This document shows, piece by piece, positions 4,733 to 6,853 of a stretch of 6,853 nucleotides of DNA. The stretch's first letter is position 1, and each line of letters starts with the position of its first letter. Position numbers and translations under genes: made by a program. Source of the stretch: Atopobium sp. UBA2090 (GTDB taxonomy: Bacteria; Actinomycetota; Coriobacteriia; Coriobacteriales; Atopobiaceae). The stretch is from the NCBI GenBank assembly GCA_002331575.1, contig DCZG01000076.1:129-6981 (forward strand), written 5' to 3'. Below the pieces are notes generated by a model. That model saw nothing but the letters and a program-made list of their open reading frames with translations. It was not told the origin of the DNA and did no database searches.

Positions 4733-6250
4733 CTACTGCCCGCCCCTGTCTCCGGGGTGCCGCTTGTACTTCCTCGGCCCCGAGAAGGGCTTCTGCGGCG
4801 GAAGGTCCTCGTCCTGACCCCTCCGGTCGTTGCGAGGGGAGCTCTGGCGCTTGGGCCTTCTCGCCTTTCCTCGGTCCTTGTTCCCGGCCGCCTTCGAAGG
4901 CTGGTGACTGGTCTCGCGCGGCTTCGCGGGCGTCTTGGGGGTCGGCTTGGGAGCACCCGTCGGCTCGGTCGCCGCCGCGCTATGCTGCCTGCCCTTGCCG
5001 CCGTGCTTGTGAGAACCCTTCTTCACGCTACCCCTGGGCCTTGCCTCGGCCGACCTGTCGGGGTCGAGGGAGGGGAGCTCTGCGCCGAGGTCGAGCTCGG
5101 TTTTAGGCTGGTAGGCGGGGACGACCTTTCCCATGAGACGCTCGATCGCATAGAGGTCGGCGACGTCATCTACGGTGACGAAGGTGAGCGCCCAGCCCAT
5201 CTCGCCCGCGCGTCCGGTGCGGCCGATGCGGTGAATGTAGTCCTCGGGATCGGCAGGTACGTCGAAGTTCACGACATAGGAGACGCCCACGATGTCGATG
5301 CCGCGCGCCAACACGTCGGTCGCCACGAGGACGTCGATCTTGCCGTCACGGAAGTCCGAGAGCGCGTGCTCCCGCTGGTTCTGGCTGCGGTTGCCGTGGA
5401 TGGGGGCGCAGGAGATGCCCTCCCTGCGCAGGCGTCGGCAGCAGGCGTCGGCGCGATGCTTCGTTCGGGTGAAGACGATGACGCGGTGCGGACCCTCGGA
5501 GACGAGGACCTTGGCGAGAAGTGCGTTCTTGGCCTCGAGGGAAACGGGGAGCGCGAACTGGTCGATCGTCTCGGCGACCGTGCCCTTGCGGGCGATCTCG
5601 ACGCGGACCGGGTCGTGGACGAGGTCGGAGATGCCCGCGATGGCGGAGTCGTCGAGCGTTGCCGAGAGGAGGAGCGTCTGGCGCTCACGCGGCACCTGGG
5701 CGACGATCTTGCGCACGCTCGGAAGGAAGCCCATGTCGAGCATGCGGTCCGCCTCGTCGATGACGAGCACCTCGACGGACCCGAGATGGCAGACGCCTTG
5801 GTCGATGAGGTCGACGAGCCTGCCCGGTGTCGCGACGAGGATGTCGCAGCCCCGTGCGAGCGCGGCCTTCTGGGGCTCGTAGCTCGCCCCTCCGACGACG
5901 GTCACGCAGTGGTGGTGCGTACGTGCGGCGACGGCGACCGCCACGTCCTCGATCTGCTGCGCGAGCTCGCGCGTGGGGGTGATCACGAGCATGAGCGGAC
6001 CGCCGTGACGGGGGGCGTGCCCGAGATGGTCGGCGACCGGGAGGAGGAAGGCGGCAGTCTTGCCGGTGCCGGTCTGGGCGGCGGCGAGAAGGTCTCTGCC
6101 CTGGAGCACGGCAGGTATCGCCTCGGCCTGGACGGGCGTGGGCTCCTCGTAGCCGAGGTCGCTCACGACCTCGAGCATCGTGGGCGAGAGGCCTAGGGAG
6201 GAGAAGCCCTCCCGCGAGGGCTGATCGACAGAATCGGTTGTTTGAGTCAA
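4733..6250 (-). CDS. DEAD-box ATP-dependent RNA helicase, RhlE-like
   Basis: The gene encodes a 505-residue cytoplasmic RNA helicase that uses ATP to unwind short RNA duplexes in ribosome assembly, RNA decay or cold adaptation. All motifs are present: Q motif with F16 and Q41, Walker A AQTGTGKT (58-65), PTREL (92-96), GG (120-121), TPGR (141-144), DEAD (165-168), SAT (196-198), VIVFTRTK (257-264), ATDVLARGID (310-319) and HRIGRTGR (340-347). HGNRSQNQRE (285-294) is typical of the RhlE branch. From about residue 395 the tail is Lys/Arg/Pro/Gly-rich, low in complexity and probably an RNA-binding extension. The start is taken as TTG 6250-6248, preceded by AAGGA (plus-strand 6257-6261) at 6 bases. 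It lies downstream of a good promoter and gives a normal short lead into the Q motif. The frame is open to 6451, but that stretch contains the promoter. Confidence 0.93.
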   Translation of the reverse strand: MTQTTDSVDQPSREGFSSLGLSPTMLEVVSDLGYEEPTPVQAEAIPAVLQGRDLLAAAQTGTGKTAAFLLPVADHLGHAPRHGGPLMLVITPTRELAQQIEDVAVAVAARTHHHCVTVVGGASYEPQKAALARGCDILVATPGRLVDLIDQGVCHLGSVEVLVIDEADRMLDMGFLPSVRKIVAQVPRERQTLLLSATLDDSAIAGISDLVHDPVRVEIARKGTVAETIDQFALPVSLEAKNALLAKVLVSEGPHRVIVFTRTKHRADACCRRLRREGISCAPIHGNRSQNQREHALSDFRDGKIDVLVATDVLARGIDIVGVSYVVNFDVPADPEDYIHRIGRTGRAGEMGWALTFVTVDDVADLYAIERLMGKVVPAYQPKTELDLGAELPSLDPDRSAEARPRGSVKKGSHKHGGKGRQHSAAATEPTGAPKPTPKTPAKPRETSHQPSKAAGNKDRGKARRPKRQSSPRNDRRGQDEDLPPQKPFSGPRKYKRHPGDRGGQ

Positions 6251-6268
6251 AGGAAATCCTTGCGATAG

Positions 6269-6300
6269 GGAACCTTGCGACTTCGTACGGTCGCGGTTCC
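6269..6300 (-). promoter_or_regulatory. hairpin in the helicase mRNA leader
   Basis: On the minus strand GGAACC-GCGAC and GTCGC-AA-GGTTCC pair as an 11-bp stem interrupted by a 2-base bulge, with an 8-base loop. The stem ends seven bases before the AAGGA site of the helicase and lies inside its predicted leader of about 82 bases. It could affect translation or mRNA stability. The structure is seen in the sequence and the regulatory role is inferred. Confidence 0.55.
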
Positions 6301-6338
6301 ATGGATGTGATGCGGGTCTGGTCGGTACGACGTCGCAC

Positions 6339-6368
6339 AGTATACGCGACATCGGGTCCTCGTGGCAA
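6339..6368 (-). promoter_or_regulatory. sigma-A type promoter of the helicase gene
   Basis: On the minus strand TTGCCA (plus 6363-6368) is followed after 18 bases by TATACT (plus 6339-6344), close to consensus at both hexamers. Transcription would begin near 6332. A small GTGGC-TTT-GCCAC palindrome overlaps the -35 element (plus 6362-6374) and might be a binding site. This promoter makes the helicase at least partly independent of the upstream glutamate synthase gene. Confidence 0.72.
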
Positions 6369-6428
6369 AGCCACCCCACCCACACCTCGTCGGTACGGGC
6401 CAAGCTCCATCTCTTGGACATCTCATCG

Positions 6429-6853
6429 TCAGGCGAACGTGATGCCCGCATGTTCCGCGATGTCGCGGTCGAGCGTGACGAGATCCGAGACCGAGAGGTC
6501 GTGCAGTCGCGCGTGGCCAGTCACCCTGCCGAACATCTGGAGCTCGTCATAGCTGGCACGGAGGAAGTTTGCGACGCGCTCGGCAGCGGCATCATGGTCG
6601 AGCCGACGCCGGAGCTCGGGGTCCTGGGTCGCGATTCCGACGGGGCACCTTCCGGACCCGCAGATGCGGTACTGCTGGCATCCGGCTGCCATGAGGGCGG
6701 CCGAGGCGATGGCGACGGCGTCAGCGCCGAGCGCGATGGCCTTCGCGAAGTCCGACGAGACGCGGAGCCCTCCCGTGATGACGAGGCTCGTTTCGGGGGA
6801 GTGCTCGTCGAGGAAGGCGCGGGCGCGGGTGAGTGCGTAGATGGTGGGTACGC
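6429..6853 (-). CDS. glutamate synthase-like FMN/3Fe-4S domain protein, C-terminal part (5' end outside window)
   Basis: The last 140 residues are present and the gene enters from the right edge. The fragment belongs to the FMN-binding glutamate synthase domain (Glu_synthase, GltB central region), which makes glutamate from 2-oxoglutarate and ammonia delivered from glutamine. ITGGLRVSSDFAKAIALGAD, then AVAIASAALMAAGC, is the end of the FMN barrel. The cysteines in GCQQYRICGSGRCPVGIATQ are spaced C-x5-C-x4-C, as for the [3Fe-4S] cluster of glutamate synthase. After the TQDPELRRRLD segment comes a short helical tail ending HAGITFA. There is no GXGXG beta-helix domain after the barrel, as would follow in full-length GltB, so this is the short archaeal-type or stand-alone form. 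The partner domains are probably encoded upstream or in other genes. The true function could be that of a related FMN oxidoreductase. It is followed by the helicase gene on the same strand, 178 bases on. Confidence 0.9.
   Translation of the reverse strand, partial: VPTIYALTRARAFLDEHSPETSLVITGGLRVSSDFAKAIALGADAVAIASAALMAAGCQQYRICGSGRCPVGIATQDPELRRRLDHDAAAERVANFLRASYDELQMFGRVTGHARLHDLSVSDLVTLDRDIAEHAGITFA

Noticed and set aside
4481..6196. A 571-codon plus-strand open frame opposite the helicase
   Set aside because: It is antisense to a helicase with every motif intact. Its composition is that of a GC-biased codon shadow (Arg/Leu/Val/Asp-rich, no recognisable domain), and it has no convincing ribosome binding site.
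6251..6451. N-terminal extension of the helicase
   Set aside because: The stretch contains a near-consensus promoter and a hairpin, and the TTG at 6250 has a properly spaced AAGGA. The added residues do not resemble a helicase N-terminus.

Overview
The window is GC-rich and compact, with strong third-position GC bias that produces many long shadow frames. It looks like a chromosomal segment of an anaerobic, saccharolytic Gram-positive bacterium. A TM1266-type [FeFe]-hydrogenase regulator, a cytoplasmic GH13 oligosaccharide hydrolase, a class II fructose-bisphosphate aldolase and a stand-alone-style FMN/3Fe-4S glutamate synthase suggest class Coriobacteriia (Olsenella/Atopobium/Collinsella-like). 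This placement is inferred from gene content and composition, not from a marker gene.

Left part (1-1929): the 3' end of a class II fructose-bisphosphate aldolase gene (+) closes with a strong intrinsic terminator. Next is a small ACT-like hydrogenase-system regulator (-). It is divergent from a gene for a two-helix membrane protein with long soluble flanks and no recognised function (+).

Centre (1930-3992): an unlisted 38-codon reading frame (-) with a strong ribosome binding site encodes a probable single-helix membrane microprotein. It is followed by a repeat-rich 204-bp regulatory gap and a complete GH13 alpha-glucosidase / oligo-1,6-glucosidase-like gene (+).

Right-centre (3992-4375): a 384-bp segment is bounded by two inverted copies (31/33 identical) of a REP-like hairpin repeat. 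Each copy starts exactly at the stop codon of its neighbouring gene. Between them lies a 59-codon orphan ORF.

Right (4376-6853), all on the minus strand: the 3' end of a glutamate synthase-like gene, a RhlE-type DEAD-box RNA helicase with its own promoter, structured leader and probable TTG start, then a 71-aa four-cysteine orphan protein. There is no gene-free stretch longer than 300 bases.

The genes do not form one pathway. They are central carbon and nitrogen metabolism, sugar use and RNA housekeeping genes interspersed with small orphan proteins. I found no CRISPR array, tRNA, rRNA, transposase gene or clear multi-gene novel system. The most unusual structure is the pair of stop-codon-abutting inverted repeats around the 59-aa ORF.
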